In this document: piece by piece, positions 1 to 8,863 of the stretch | Layout: every line of letters starts with the position of its first letter | Numbering within the stretch: position 1 is the stretch's first letter | DNA from: Rhodocyclales bacterium | GTDB taxonomy: Bacteria > Pseudomonadota > Gammaproteobacteria > Burkholderiales > Rhodocyclaceae | NCBI GenBank assembly: GCA_016235805.1 | Contig: JACRIY010000126.1 | Coordinates: 1-38,928, forward strand | Reading direction: 5' to 3' | DNA length: 38,928 nt | Position numbers and translations under genes: made by a program | Notes under the pieces: generated by a model | The model's input: the letters and a program-made list of their open reading frames with translations, nothing else | Database searches by the model: none | Told to the model about the DNA's origin: nothing

Positions 1-996
1 AAGACCATCGACGGCGCGGTTTGGATAGGCCACGCCAAGCGAGAGGGCGAATTCAAACTGCCGGTAGCGCTGGCGTTCCCAGAAGAAGCGGGCGCGCTGC
101 CCGAAGTGCCGCTCGACGGCTGGTGGCGGCAGGAGGGCGCGACCTGGCAGGACATCGCTTGGGAGGAAAGCGGCGGTGTCGGTTTCCTCCACTTCGAGTT
201 CTACAACGGCGCGATGTCGACCGGGCAGTGCCAGCGGCTACGCATGGCGCTGGCCTGGGCCAAGCAGAGGCCGGTCAGGGTGCTGGTCCTGATGGGCGGG
301 GCCGACTTCTGGTCCAATGGCATCCACCTCAACGTGATCGAAGCGGCGAGCCTCGACGACGGGTCGCCGGCCGACGAGTCCTGGAACAACATCAACGCGA
401 TGAACGACCTGGCCCTGGAACTGATCAACAGCGGCGAACAGATCACCATCGCCGCGCTGGCGGGCAACGCAGGTGCCGGCGGCTGCTTCCTGGCGCGCGC
501 CGCCGATCTGGTCTGGGCGCGCGACGGCGTGATGCTGAATCCGCACTACAAGAACATGGGCAACCTCTACGGCTCGGAGTACTGGACCTACCTGTTGCCG
601 CGCCGCGTCGGCGACGAGGGAGCACGCGACATCATGCGCAACCGCCAGCCGCTGACCGCGCGGGCAGCGGTCGAGATCGGCTTCAGCGATGCCTGCCTCG
701 CCGGCGACGGCGATGCCTTCCGCATCGACGTGGCGCGGCGCGCGATGGAGATCGCGTCGGCCGCGGACTTGGCCGAACGCCTGGCGGCCAAGCGCGAACG
801 CCGCGCCGCGGACGAGGCGGAAAAGCCGCTCGCCGCCTACCGCGAGGAGGAACTGGCGCAGATGCGGCGCAACTTCTACGGCTTCGACCCGAGTTACCAC
901 GTCGCGCGCCACCACTTCGTGCGCAAGTCCCTCGCTTCGTGGACCCCGCGCCACCTGGCGCGCCACCGCGATCTGGGTTGGACAGTTCCGGAATGA
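1..996 (+). CDS. hypX: HypX/HoxX hydrogenase maturation protein, C-terminal part (5' end outside window)
   Basis: The frame is open from base 1, so the gene is cut by the window edge; 331 C-terminal residues are visible, and the family is usually well over 500. The first residues (KTIDGAVWIGHAKR) fit the end of the formyl-transferase-like half. The rest is a crotonase (enoyl-CoA hydratase) domain with the oxyanion-type stretch GNAGAGG and the HypX-typical NPHYKNMGNLYGSEYW. In the family, HypX makes the CO ligand of the NiFe site from formyl-tetrahydrofolate under oxic conditions. That role is established knowledge; assignment to this protein rests on motif recognition and on its position directly before hoxA, as in Ralstonia. 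The stop overlaps the hoxA start (ATGA at 993-996), so the two are probably translationally coupled. An apparent GTG start at 106 is internal to the domain and should not be used. Confidence 0.9.
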   Translation, partial: KTIDGAVWIGHAKREGEFKLPVALAFPEEAGALPEVPLDGWWRQEGATWQDIAWEESGGVGFLHFEFYNGAMSTGQCQRLRMALAWAKQRPVRVLVLMGGADFWSNGIHLNVIEAASLDDGSPADESWNNINAMNDLALELINSGEQITIAALAGNAGAGGCFLARAADLVWARDGVMLNPHYKNMGNLYGSEYWTYLLPRRVGDEGARDIMRNRQPLTARAAVEIGFSDACLAGDGDAFRIDVARRAMEIASAADLAERLAAKRERRAADEAEKPLAAYREEELAQMRRNFYGFDPSYHVARHHFVRKSLASWTPRHLARHRDLGWTVPE

Positions 997-2429
997 AAGC
1001 TCCCGCGCCCCTCACCGTACTGGTGGTCGACGACGAGCAGCGCTCGCTGGAGACCCTGCGCCGCACGCTGGAAGATGACTTCACGGTGTACACCGCGCAA
1101 TCGGCCGAGGACGGCGAAGCCATCATGGCGCGCGAGTTCGTGCATATCGTGTTGTCCGACCAGCGCATGCCGGGCACCCAGGGCGTCGAGTTCCTGCGCC
1201 GGGTGCGCAGCCAGTGGCCGGACACGGTGCGCCTGATTCTCTCCGGCTATACCGATGCCGAAGACATTATCGCCGGCATCAACCAGGCCGGCATCTGGCA
1301 ATACCTGCTCAAGCCCTGGCATCCCGAACAACTGCTGCTGACGCTGAAGAGCGCCGCCGACCTGTGGCGCCTGCAGCAGGAAAACCAGCGCCTGTCGCTG
1401 GACCTGCGCGACAGCCCGGAACTGCTGGTGCAGCGCGTCGCCAGCCGGCGCGGCAAGCTCAAGGCGCGTTCCGGTTTCGACCGCCTCGCCCGCGCCGCCG
1501 ACAGCCCGCTCAATGCCGTCTGCGAACTGGCGCAGAAGATCGCCGGCCACGAGCTCTCGGTGCTGATCACCGGCGAGTCCGGCACCGGCAAGGAACTGCT
1601 GGCGCGCGCGATCCATTTTTCCAGCGACCGCGCCGACCGCGCCTTCGTCGTCGAGAACTGCGGCGCGCTGCCCGATACCCTGCTCGAAGCCGAACTCTTC
1701 GGTCACAAGAAGGGCGCCTACACCGGCGCGCACGAAGATCGCATCGGTCTCTTCCAGCAGGCCGACGGCGGTACGCTGTTTCTCGACGAGATCGGCGACA
1801 CCTCGCCGGCCTTCCAGGTCAAGCTGCTGCGGGCCTTGCAGGAAGGCGAAATCCGCCCGGTGGGCAGTGCGCGCACCGTACCGGTCGACGTGCGCATCAT
1901 CGCCGCGACCAACCGTGACCTCGAAGCCGATGTCGCCAGCGGCCGCTTCCGCCGCGACTTGTATTACCGCATCACCGGCATCGGCCTGCACATGCCCTGC
2001 CTGCGCGAACGGCCGCAGGACATCCCGCTGATCGTCGGCGGCCTGCTTAAAGAGTCGGCGCTGGCCGGACGGCGATTCTCCGATGCGGCACTGAAGACGC
2101 TGCTGGCCTATCACTGGCCCGGCAATGTGCGCGAACTGCAGAACGAAGTGATGCGCGCACTGGCGCTGGGCGAGGGCAACGTGCTCGACGCCGAATTGTT
2201 CTCGCCGCGCCTGCGCGTAGCGAAAGCCATGACTGGCGCGAACTTTGCGCTTGCTGGCGAGGGCGGCACGCTCAAGGAGCAGCTCGATCGTCTCGAAGGG
2301 CAGGTGATCGCCGCGACCATGGAGCGGCACAAGGGCAACAAGACGCGCGTCGCCGAGGAGCTCGGCCTGACCCGCGTCGGCCTGCGCATGAAGCTAAGCC
2401 GCCTGGGTCTGGCAGGGGACGAAGAATGA
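993..2429 (+). CDS. hoxA: HoxA, NtrC-family response regulator of hydrogenase genes
   Basis: This 478-residue protein has three parts. The receiver (about 1-120) has the acidic pair DDE at 13-15 and the phospho-acceptor D56 in LSDQRMPG. The sigma-54 AAA+ domain (about 165-400) has Walker A GESGTGKE and GAYTGA, a variant of the GAFTGA sigma-54 contact loop. A Fis-type helix-turn-helix ends the protein ([20 protein letters not shown]). In Ralstonia, HoxA activates sigma-54 hydrogenase promoters and is controlled by the kinase HoxJ and the H2 sensor HoxBC. The start at 993 overlaps the hypX stop; the frame is also open upstream to about base 21, but that part is an out-of-frame reading of hypX. 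The gene ends in an ATGA overlap with hoxB. It carries a near-match (13 of 14 core bases) of the dispersed repeat at 2051-2074. Confidence 0.93.
   Translation: MKAPAPLTVLVVDDEQRSLETLRRTLEDDFTVYTAQSAEDGEAIMAREFVHIVLSDQRMPGTQGVEFLRRVRSQWPDTVRLILSGYTDAEDIIAGINQAGIWQYLLKPWHPEQLLLTLKSAADLWRLQQENQRLSLDLRDSPELLVQRVASRRGKLKARSGFDRLARAADSPLNAVCELAQKIAGHELSVLITGESGTGKELLARAIHFSSDRADRAFVVENCGALPDTLLEAELFGHKKGAYTGAHEDRIGLFQQADGGTLFLDEIGDTSPAFQVKLLRALQEGEIRPVGSARTVPVDVRIIAATNRDLEADVASGRFRRDLYYRITGIGLHMPCLRERPQDIPLIVGGLLKESALAGRRFSDAALKTLLAYHWPGNVRELQNEVMRALALGEGNVLDAELFSPRLRVAKAMTGANFALAGEGGTLKEQLDRLEGQVIAATMERHKGNKTRVAEELGLTRVGLRMKLSRLGLAGDEE
2051..2074 (+). repeat. dispersed 24-base element, copy 1 (diverged)
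   Basis: Core 13 of 14 (AGAGTCGGCGCTGG), four bases, then ACGGCG exact. It lies inside hoxA and is read there in the frame KESALAGRR. Confidence 0.6.
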
Positions 2430-3418
2430 AACTGCTCTGGCTCCAGTCCGGCGGCTGCGGCGGCTGCACCCTGTCCTGGCTGGGCAGCGAGCAGGGCCCG
2501 CTGTTCCGCCTGCTGGCCGACGAGGGCATCGATATCCTGTGGCATCCCAGCCTGTCCGAAGCCTGCCTGGATGACGCGCGCGAACTGATCGCGCGCTGTG
2601 CCGACGGCAGGGAACAGGTCGACGTGCTGTGCATCGAGGGTTCCTTGCTGCGCGGGCCGCGCGGCAGCGGCGGCTTTCATCGATTCGGCGGCGGCGCCAA
2701 ACCGATGATCGATTGGGTCAGGCAGATCGCCGGACGCGCGAAGCATGTGGTCGCGGTCGGCAGTTGTTCTGCCTGGGGTGGCATCACCGCCGCGGGCATG
2801 AACCCGACCGATGCCTGCGGCCTGCAGTACGACGGCGAGGTCGCCGGCGGCCTGCTCGGCCCGGATTTCCGCGATCCGGGCGGGTTGCCGGTGATCAATG
2901 TCGCCGGCTGTCCGCCGCATCCGGACTGGATTACCGAAACGCTGGCGGCGCTGGCGCACGGGCGCCTCGGCGCCGCGCAGCTCGACGATTTCGGCCGGCC
3001 GCGCTTCTTCGCCGACCAGCTGGTGCACCACGGCTGCCCGCGCAACGAATACTACGAATTCAAGGCCAGCGCCGAGAAGCACTCCGACCAGGGTTGTCTG
3101 ATGGAGCATCTGGGTTGCGGCGGCACCCAGGCCCATGCCGATTGCAACCAGCGCCTGTGGAACGGCGAGGGTTCCTGCCTGCGCGGCGGCTATGCCTGCA
3201 TCCGTTGCACCGAGCCGGGTTTCGAGGAACCCGGCCACGCCTTCGAATCTACGCCCAAGGTCGCCGGCATCCCGATCGGCCTGCCGGCCGACATGCCCAA
3301 GGCCTGGTTCATCGCGCTGGCGGCCTTGTCCAAGTCCGCCACTCCGGCTCGCGTACGCGAGAACGCGACGGCCGACCACCAGCTGCGCGCGCCGTCGGTC
3401 AAGCGGAACAAGAAATGA
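2426..3418 (+). CDS. hoxB: HoxB, small subunit of the H2-sensing regulatory hydrogenase
   Basis: A 330-residue NiFe-hydrogenase small subunit. It begins directly with [13 protein letters not shown] and so has no twin-arginine leader, as expected for the cytoplasmic regulatory hydrogenase (HoxB/HupU) rather than a membrane-bound enzyme. Likely iron-sulfur ligands are visible in the N-terminal CGGC, in GSCSAWGG, in the HHGCPRNEYYE region, and in the C-terminal Cys-rich segment (GEGSCLRGGYACIRCTEPGF). The subunit relays electrons from the large subunit through these clusters, and the HoxBC pair passes the H2 signal to HoxJ. It is joined by ATGA overlaps to hoxA upstream and hoxC downstream, matching the Ralstonia hoxA-hoxB-hoxC order. 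Which Cys binds which cluster is inferred from the family. Confidence 0.94.
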   Translation: MKLLWLQSGGCGGCTLSWLGSEQGPLFRLLADEGIDILWHPSLSEACLDDARELIARCADGREQVDVLCIEGSLLRGPRGSGGFHRFGGGAKPMIDWVRQIAGRAKHVVAVGSCSAWGGITAAGMNPTDACGLQYDGEVAGGLLGPDFRDPGGLPVINVAGCPPHPDWITETLAALAHGRLGAAQLDDFGRPRFFADQLVHHGCPRNEYYEFKASAEKHSDQGCLMEHLGCGGTQAHADCNQRLWNGEGSCLRGGYACIRCTEPGFEEPGHAFESTPKVAGIPIGLPADMPKAWFIALAALSKSATPARVRENATADHQLRAPSVKRNKK

Positions 3419-4857
3419 CGCGCCGCATCGTCGGCCCCTTCAATCGCGTCGAGGGCGACCTCGAGGTTACGCTCGACATCGATGCCGGACAGGTTGTCGC
3501 GGCCTATGTCAACTCGCCGCTGTATCGCGGCTTCGAGCAGATCCTGCAGGGCAAGCTGCCGGCCGATGCGCTGGTGCTGGTGCCGCGCATCTGCGGCATC
3601 TGCTCGGTGGCGCAATCGGCCGCCGCCGCGCTGGCGCTGGCCGATGCGGCCGGCATCGCGCCGCCGGCCAACGGCCGCCTGGCGGCCAACCTGACGCTGG
3701 CGGCGGAAAACCTGGCCGACCACTTCACGCACTTCTACCTGTTCTTCATGCCCGACTTCGCCCGCGCCGAGTATGAAAGTCGGCGCTGGCACCACGGCGC
3801 GGCGGCGCGTTTTCGCGCCACGACCGGCACTGCGGCGAACGAAGTGTTGCCGGCGCGCGCGCGTTTCATGCAAACAATGGGACTGCTCGCCGGCAAATGG
3901 CCGCACACGCTGGCGGTGCAGCCCGGCGGCTCGACGCGGCCGCTGCAAAGCTCGGAGATCTTCCGCCTGCACCGCATCGTCCGCGAGTTCCGTGCCTTCC
4001 TCGAAGGCGTCACCTTCGGCGCCCGGCTGGAGGAAGTCGCGGCGATTGCGAGTCGCGATGAACTCGAATCCTGGGCCGCGTCAGGGCAGGGTGGCGACCT
4101 GCGCAGCTTTCTCGCGATCGCCGCCGACCTCGACCTCTGGCGACTCGGGCGCGGCACCGACCGCTTCATGAGCTATGGCTGCTACGACGAAGGCGGCCAG
4201 CGCCTGTTTCCAGCCGGGGTGTGGCACGGCGGTCCGCAAGCGCTGGATGCCGCCCTGATCGACGAAGACACCAGCCACGCCTGGTATGCCGCCACCGGGC
4301 AGGCCCAGCCGCCGGCAGAGGGCAGCACGCTGCCGGTGGCCGACAAGGAGGGCGCCTATTCGTGGTGCAAGGCGCCGCGCCTCGACGGCCAGGTGGTCGA
4401 AACCGGCGCGCTGGCGCGGCAGGTGGTGGCGGGACATCCGCTGGCGCGTGACATGGTCGCTCGCGACGGCGGCAGCGTCGCCGCCCGCGTCGTCGCACGG
4501 CTATTGGAACTCGCGCTGGTACTGCCGGCCATGGAGCGCTGGCTCACTGAGATGGCGCCCGGCGAGCCCTGGTGCATTACGGCGCAGCCGGCCGACGAAA
4601 CCTCGGGAGTCGGCCTCATCGAAGCCGCGCGCGGCTCGCTGGGCCACTGGCTCACCGTGCGCCGCGGCCGCATCCACAACTACCAGATCATCGCGCCGAC
4701 CACCTGGAACTTCTCGCCGCGCGATGCGGCCGGCCAGCCCGGCGCGCTCGAGCAGGCGCTGGCCGGCCTGCCGGCCGATGCCACCGCGCCGCTGCCGGCG
4801 GTCATCCAGCACGTGGTGCGCAGCTTCGATCCTTGCATGGTCTGTACGGTGCATTGA
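3415..4857 (+). CDS. hoxC: HoxC, large subunit of the H2-sensing regulatory hydrogenase
   Basis: A 480-residue NiFe large subunit. The N-terminal nickel motif reads RICGICSVAQ, with Gln where catalytic enzymes usually carry His. The C-terminal motif is DPCMVCTVH followed at once by the stop. There is therefore no C-terminal extension for a maturation protease to remove, a hallmark of H2-sensing HoxC/HupV proteins. The protein forms the NiFe(CN)2CO site of the sensor with HoxB. The start overlaps the hoxB stop by ATGA. The downstream neighbour is convergent with only four bases between stops, and no terminator is visible there. An exact-core copy of the dispersed repeat lies at 3776-3799 and is read as ESRRWHHGA. 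Confidence 0.94.
   Translation: MTRRIVGPFNRVEGDLEVTLDIDAGQVVAAYVNSPLYRGFEQILQGKLPADALVLVPRICGICSVAQSAAAALALADAAGIAPPANGRLAANLTLAAENLADHFTHFYLFFMPDFARAEYESRRWHHGAAARFRATTGTAANEVLPARARFMQTMGLLAGKWPHTLAVQPGGSTRPLQSSEIFRLHRIVREFRAFLEGVTFGARLEEVAAIASRDELESWAASGQGGDLRSFLAIAADLDLWRLGRGTDRFMSYGCYDEGGQRLFPAGVWHGGPQALDAALIDEDTSHAWYAATGQAQPPAEGSTLPVADKEGAYSWCKAPRLDGQVVETGALARQVVAGHPLARDMVARDGGSVAARVVARLLELALVLPAMERWLTEMAPGEPWCITAQPADETSGVGLIEAARGSLGHWLTVRRGRIHNYQIIAPTTWNFSPRDAAGQPGALEQALAGLPADATAPLPAVIQHVVRSFDPCMVCTVH
3776..3799 (+). repeat. dispersed 24-base element, copy 2
   Basis: Core AAAGTCGGCGCTGG exact, four bases, ACGGCG exact. It lies inside hoxC and is read as ESRRWHHGA. Confidence 0.8.
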
Positions 4858-4861
4858 GCCG

Positions 4862-7800
4862 CTAAACGCGGCCGGACTGGACTTCCTCGCGCAAGCAGGC
4901 CAGCGCCTGCAGAAGTTCGTCGCGCGGGCCGTGCAGGGTCGCCAGTTGCCCGCGTGCCGCATTCCGGTCCTCGCGCGCGAGTTGGTCGATGTCGCGGCCC
5001 AGGGTATGCACCTTTGCGTGCGCTTGCTCCACGTGCTTGAAGCTGGAATAGTCGCCGTAGCGCTCGCGGCCTGAGACGTCCAGCCAGTGCCCGAAGCGGC
5101 AGGCGTGCGGATCCAGCGGCGGCGGCGGGTCGGTAAGGCCCGGCGGCGACTTGATCGCGGTTTCCAGTTGCGATATCCAGCGCAAATGGTCGATTTCGAC
5201 CGTCAACAGGGGCAGGTCCTCGCGCGGCCAGATCGTTACGTTGCGCCATTCGGGCGGCTGCCGCCAGGCGGCGATCCAGGCCGGTAGTTCTTCCGCCGGC
5301 ATCGGACGGGCGATGGCGTAGCCCTGGGCCAGGTCGCATCCCAGTTGCAGCAGCATGCGGCCGTGGCGGATCGACTCGACGCCTTCTGCGATGACCTTGC
5401 GCCGGAAGGCGGCCGCCAGGCCGACGATGCTGTCCACGATGGACAGGTCGTCCGGGTCTTCCAGCATGTCGCGGATGAATGACTGGTCAATCTTCAGCGT
5501 TTCGGCGCGCAGTTGCTTGAGATAGGCGAGCGACGAATAGCCGGTGCCGAAGTCGTCGATGGCGAAGCTGATCCCCAGCGCGCTGCAATCCTCGATCACG
5601 CGTGACACCTTGGCGATGTCATTGAGCGCCGTGGTCTCCAGGATCTCCAGTTCGAGGTTGTGCGGTGCAATCGCCGGATGCCGGGCCAGCAGCTCGCGCA
5701 GGTTTTCGACGAAACCGTCGGCCTGCAGTTGCTCGGCGGCGATGTTGATGCCGAGCTTCAGGCTGCCGTCTCCGGCCGCCCAGGTTTCGTATTGGGCCAG
5801 GGCGTTGGCCAGGACCCAGCCACCCAGCGGCGCGTGCAGGCCGACCAGGTCGACCATCGGCATGAAGTCGCCGGGATCGAGCAGGCCGCGCTCGGGGTGC
5901 TGCCAGCGGATCAGGGCCTCGGCGCCGACAACTTGGCCGCTGCGCATATTGACCTGGGGTTGGAAATGCAGGACCAACTGGTTTTTGGCGATGGCGTCCT
6001 GAACGGCGCGACGCGATTCACGCCGCATTTCCGAAATGCGGTCGTGCTCGGCGTCGAACAGGGTGAAGCGATTTTTGCCGCCCTGTTTTGCCAGGTACAT
6101 GGCCTGATCGGCATGGCGCAGGAGCATGTCGGGATCGGCGCCGTCCATCGGATAGAGCGTGACGCCCATGCTGCAGGAGACGTGCGCATCGCCTTCCTTG
6201 AGGACAAAGGGGCGGACCATGGCGCTGCGTATCCGTTCCAGCGCGGTCTCGCATTCCTCGAAGCTCGTCAGCGAGCCCAGCAGCAGCACGAACTCGTCGC
6301 CGCCCAGCCGGCTTACGGTATCCCCGGCGCGGACATGGCCCTGCAGGCGTCTGGCGGCCTCGACCAGCAGCGCGTCGCCGGCGGCATGGCCCCAAGTGTC
6401 GTTGATCGCCTTGAACTCGTCCAGGTCGAGGTAGCAGACCGCCAGGAGTTTTTCGGAACGTCGCGCCTGCGCCAGCGCCTGGTGCAGGCGATCGGACAGC
6501 ATCCTGCGGTTGGGCAGTCCGGTCAGCGTGTCGAAATAGGCCATCTGCTCCAGCCGGTTCTGCGATTCGCGCAGGGCGCTGATGTCGCTCGACAGGCCGA
6601 TGAAGTTCAGGATCCGCCCCTGGCGGTCGCGAACCGCCGAGATGCTGGTCTGCTGCACGTAGAGCGTGCCGTCCTTGCGCCGGTTGACCATTTCGCCGCG
6701 CCAGAAGCCGCTTTGCAGCAGGCTTTGCCACATCTCCTTATAGAACTCGGGGCGCTGCTCGCCCGACGAGAGGAAGCGCGGATTGCGTCCCAGCACCTCG
6801 TCGCGGGCGTAGCCGGTCAGTGCGAGGAAGGTGTCGTTGGCTTCGATCACGTCGCCTTTCGGATCGGTAATCAGGATGCCTTCCTGGGCATGTTCGAACA
6901 CGCCCGCCGCGAGCTGCAGGCGTTCCTTGCTGCGCCGCAGGGCGGTGTTGCTGCGTGCGATGCTCCAGAGTGCCGCCAGCAGCAGCGCGATGATCGTTGC
7001 CGAGGCCAGGAACAAGGGCTTGCCGTAGCGCGCGATGACGTCGGACAGTTCGACCGGCAGGTCGGCATAGGGTCCGAGGCGGAATTCGAGGAACAGGTCG
7101 TGGATGCTCTGGTAGTTCTGTGGCAGCGTCCAGCCATGGATGCCGGCGGCGCGCGCCGCCGGATGGTCGGGACGCATGTCGAGCAGGGCGATCAGCAGGT
7201 CGCGCGCAAGCTCCTCCGAGACGTGGTCCAGTCGGGCGAACGGCCAGTGTGGATAGAGCTGCGTGCTGTGCAGGTAAGGGAAATTCGCCGTCTGGCGCGC
7301 GCCGATGACCTGCAAGCGCGATGCATCGAGGCTGCCTGCCGCGACCTTGCTTTCGATCAGGTCGGAACGGATGAACCCGGCGTCGGCGGTTCCGTCGAGG
7401 ACGCTCTCGATCACCTTGTCCTGGTTCTGCAGTTCGATGACGCCGCCCAGGTCACGCCCCAGTTCGATGCCGGCTTTGCGGGCTTCGCGCAGATGCACCT
7501 GCCAGCCGCCGAACCCCTTGGTGTCAGGCACTGCGACCCTCTTGCCACGTAGGTCGCCGTAGGTCTTCAGGTCGTTGCGATCGGCGCGGGCGATGGCCAC
7601 GCCGCCGAAGCGGTCAACCGGTCCGCGCGGCCCGGCGGTGCGCATGGTCGCGATGTGCGAGATGCGGCCGCCGGTTTCGAGTGCGACATAGTGGCCACTG
7701 TTGGTGATGGCAAGGTCGATCCGGCGCTGGGTGATGGCCGGGCCGAATTCGTCCAGGGTCAGCGGGACGATGACGAAGCGGCGCGGCGCCAGCTTGCGTT

Positions 7801-8023
7801 CCAGGAAATCGGCGTGGGCCTGCCATTCGGCGCGGGCGCGCTCCGGCCCGCGAAATGCCAGAACCCCGATGCGCAATGATTCGGCGGTTGTGGGGGTCGT
7901 TGTGGGGGCCGTTGAGGGGGTCCTTGCGGGCTCTGCGGCGAAAGTGAACCCGGCCTGCTGCAGGATGCAGAAAATCAACACCAGACGACCCAGGCTGGTG
8001 ATCAAGGCTTTGAAATCAGGCAT
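4862..8023 (-). CDS. PhnD-like sensor / PAS / GGDEF / EAL / CZB cyclic-di-GMP protein
   Basis: A 1053-residue membrane protein. In order: a signal-like N terminus (about 1-30), a periplasmic PhnD-type phosphate/phosphonate-binding-like domain (about 50-310), one membrane segment (about 333-355), a PAS domain (about 375-490), a GGDEF domain with intact RLGGDEF (574-578) and an RAGD inhibitory-site motif five residues before it, and an EAL domain with intact EAL (702-704) and DDFGTGYSS. The tail resembles a chemoreceptor zinc-binding (CZB) domain, with candidate ligands H946, C975, H1002 and H1006 (IDHLRW, ACRFGHWL, HAKVH). Both catalytic domains keep their signature residues, so it may make or break cyclic-di-GMP. 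Coupling of that activity to a periplasmic ligand and cytoplasmic zinc is inference. It is convergent with hoxC and separates hoxC from hoxJ. Confidence 0.88.
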   Translation of the reverse strand: MPDFKALITSLGRLVLIFCILQQAGFTFAAEPARTPSTAPTTTPTTAESLRIGVLAFRGPERARAEWQAHADFLERKLAPRRFVIVPLTLDEFGPAITQRRIDLAITNSGHYVALETGGRISHIATMRTAGPRGPVDRFGGVAIARADRNDLKTYGDLRGKRVAVPDTKGFGGWQVHLREARKAGIELGRDLGGVIELQNQDKVIESVLDGTADAGFIRSDLIESKVAAGSLDASRLQVIGARQTANFPYLHSTQLYPHWPFARLDHVSEELARDLLIALLDMRPDHPAARAAGIHGWTLPQNYQSIHDLFLEFRLGPYADLPVELSDVIARYGKPLFLASATIIALLLAALWSIARSNTALRRSKERLQLAAGVFEHAQEGILITDPKGDVIEANDTFLALTGYARDEVLGRNPRFLSSGEQRPEFYKEMWQSLLQSGFWRGEMVNRRKDGTLYVQQTSISAVRDRQGRILNFIGLSSDISALRESQNRLEQMAYFDTLTGLPNRRMLSDRLHQALAQARRSEKLLAVCYLDLDEFKAINDTWGHAAGDALLVEAARRLQGHVRAGDTVSRLGGDEFVLLLGSLTSFEECETALERIRSAMVRPFVLKEGDAHVSCSMGVTLYPMDGADPDMLLRHADQAMYLAKQGGKNRFTLFDAEHDRISEMRRESRRAVQDAIAKNQLVLHFQPQVNMRSGQVVGAEALIRWQHPERGLLDPGDFMPMVDLVGLHAPLGGWVLANALAQYETWAAGDGSLKLGINIAAEQLQADGFVENLRELLARHPAIAPHNLELEILETTALNDIAKVSRVIEDCSALGISFAIDDFGTGYSSLAYLKQLRAETLKIDQSFIRDMLEDPDDLSIVDSIVGLAAAFRRKVIAEGVESIRHGRMLLQLGCDLAQGYAIARPMPAEELPAWIAAWRQPPEWRNVTIWPREDLPLLTVEIDHLRWISQLETAIKSPPGLTDPPPPLDPHACRFGHWLDVSGRERYGDYSSFKHVEQAHAKVHTLGRDIDQLAREDRNAARGQLATLHGPRDELLQALACLREEVQSGRV

Positions 8024-8106
8024 GGCGCCATCCTAACCGATTGGAATGGGGCTGCGCCACTCCGTCCATGACGAATCGGCTCAGGCAGGCGACGGCAACG
8101 CACAGA

Positions 8107-8135
8107 TTGTGTACACTCGGGAAGGGCTTTATGCT
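8107..8135 (+). promoter_or_regulatory. putative sigma-70 promoter for the TVP38/ATP-grasp/YHS genes
   Basis: TTGTGT at 8107-8112 and TATGCT at 8130-8135 are separated by exactly 17 bases. They match 3 of 6 and 4 of 6 consensus positions. Transcription would start near 8142, just before the GTG start at 8168. The site lies in the short spacer between divergent genes, the only obvious entry point for the three-gene run. Confidence 0.4.
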
Positions 8136-8167
8136 TCAATAATTCATTAACAAAGAACAAGAATCCC

Positions 8168-8863
8168 GTGCGATCCGCATTTTTGCTCATTCCGACAGGC
8201 GTTCTGCTGACCGTGGTGGCGTGGTTCGCGCATGGAGGCGGCCTGCCGGACCTGGGGCAGGCGATTGCGCGCATCGATGAAATCGTTCGCCTGCACCATA
8301 CCCATCCGCTCGAAGCGTTTTGCCTCCTTTTCTGCCTGCAGGCGCTGATGGCGGCGTTTGCCGTGCCCGGCAGTTCGCTCCTGCTGCTTGCGGCGGGCGC
8401 GGCGTATGGCCTGCTGGGCGGTACGCTGCTGTGCCTGACGGCGTGCACGCTGGGGGCGGTGCTGACCATGCTCGGCTCGCGCCATTTTTTGCGGACGGCG
8501 GTGTCGATGCGCCATGGCGACAGGCTGCGCGAACTGGATGCCGGCATCGCGCGGGACGGCGCCTTCTATCTCTTCAGCATGCGCATGCTGCCGATGATTC
8601 CGTTCGTGGTCGTCAATCTGGCCGCCGGCCTGACCGGCATGCGCCTGTGGACCTTCGCCTGGGTCAGTTTCGCCGGCATGTTCGCCAGCACCCTGGTCTA
8701 TGTCCATGCCGGGGTAGAACTGGCCCGCGTCGGCTCCGTGCAGGGCTTGTTGTCGCCGGGCCTGCTGCTGGCATTCGCCGCCATCGGCGTGTTGCCGCTG
8801 GCGAGCAGGAAAGTGCTGGAACGGCGCGGCGCGTTCGCCCTGGCCGGCGGCCGCGGCCGATGA
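8168..8863 (+). CDS. TVP38/TMEM64 (VTT-domain) family membrane protein
   Basis: A 231-residue polytopic membrane protein of the DedA-like VTT/SNARE-associated family. Supporting features are several hydrophobic helices, the Gly-rich segment AVPGSSLLLLAAGAAYGLLG, and the conserved pattern MRMLPMIPFVVVNLAAG. Family members act in membrane lipid handling or transport; the substrate here is unknown. The start is GTG at 8168; no in-frame ATG gives a better fit, and the ribosome site (AAGAACAAGAA) is weak. It ends in an ATGA overlap with the ATP-grasp gene, so the two are probably co-translated. Confidence 0.82.
   Translation: MRSAFLLIPTGVLLTVVAWFAHGGGLPDLGQAIARIDEIVRLHHTHPLEAFCLLFCLQALMAAFAVPGSSLLLLAAGAAYGLLGGTLLCLTACTLGAVLTMLGSRHFLRTAVSMRHGDRLRELDAGIARDGAFYLFSMRMLPMIPFVVVNLAAGLTGMRLWTFAWVSFAGMFASTLVYVHAGVELARVGSVQGLLSPGLLLAFAAIGVLPLASRKVLERRGAFALAGGRGR

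Noticed and set aside
1..4857. Sigma-54 promoter or HoxA-binding site within the hox segment
   Set aside because: No GG-N10-GC pattern with a good TGGCAC/TTGCA match was found; HoxA targets are probably outside the window.
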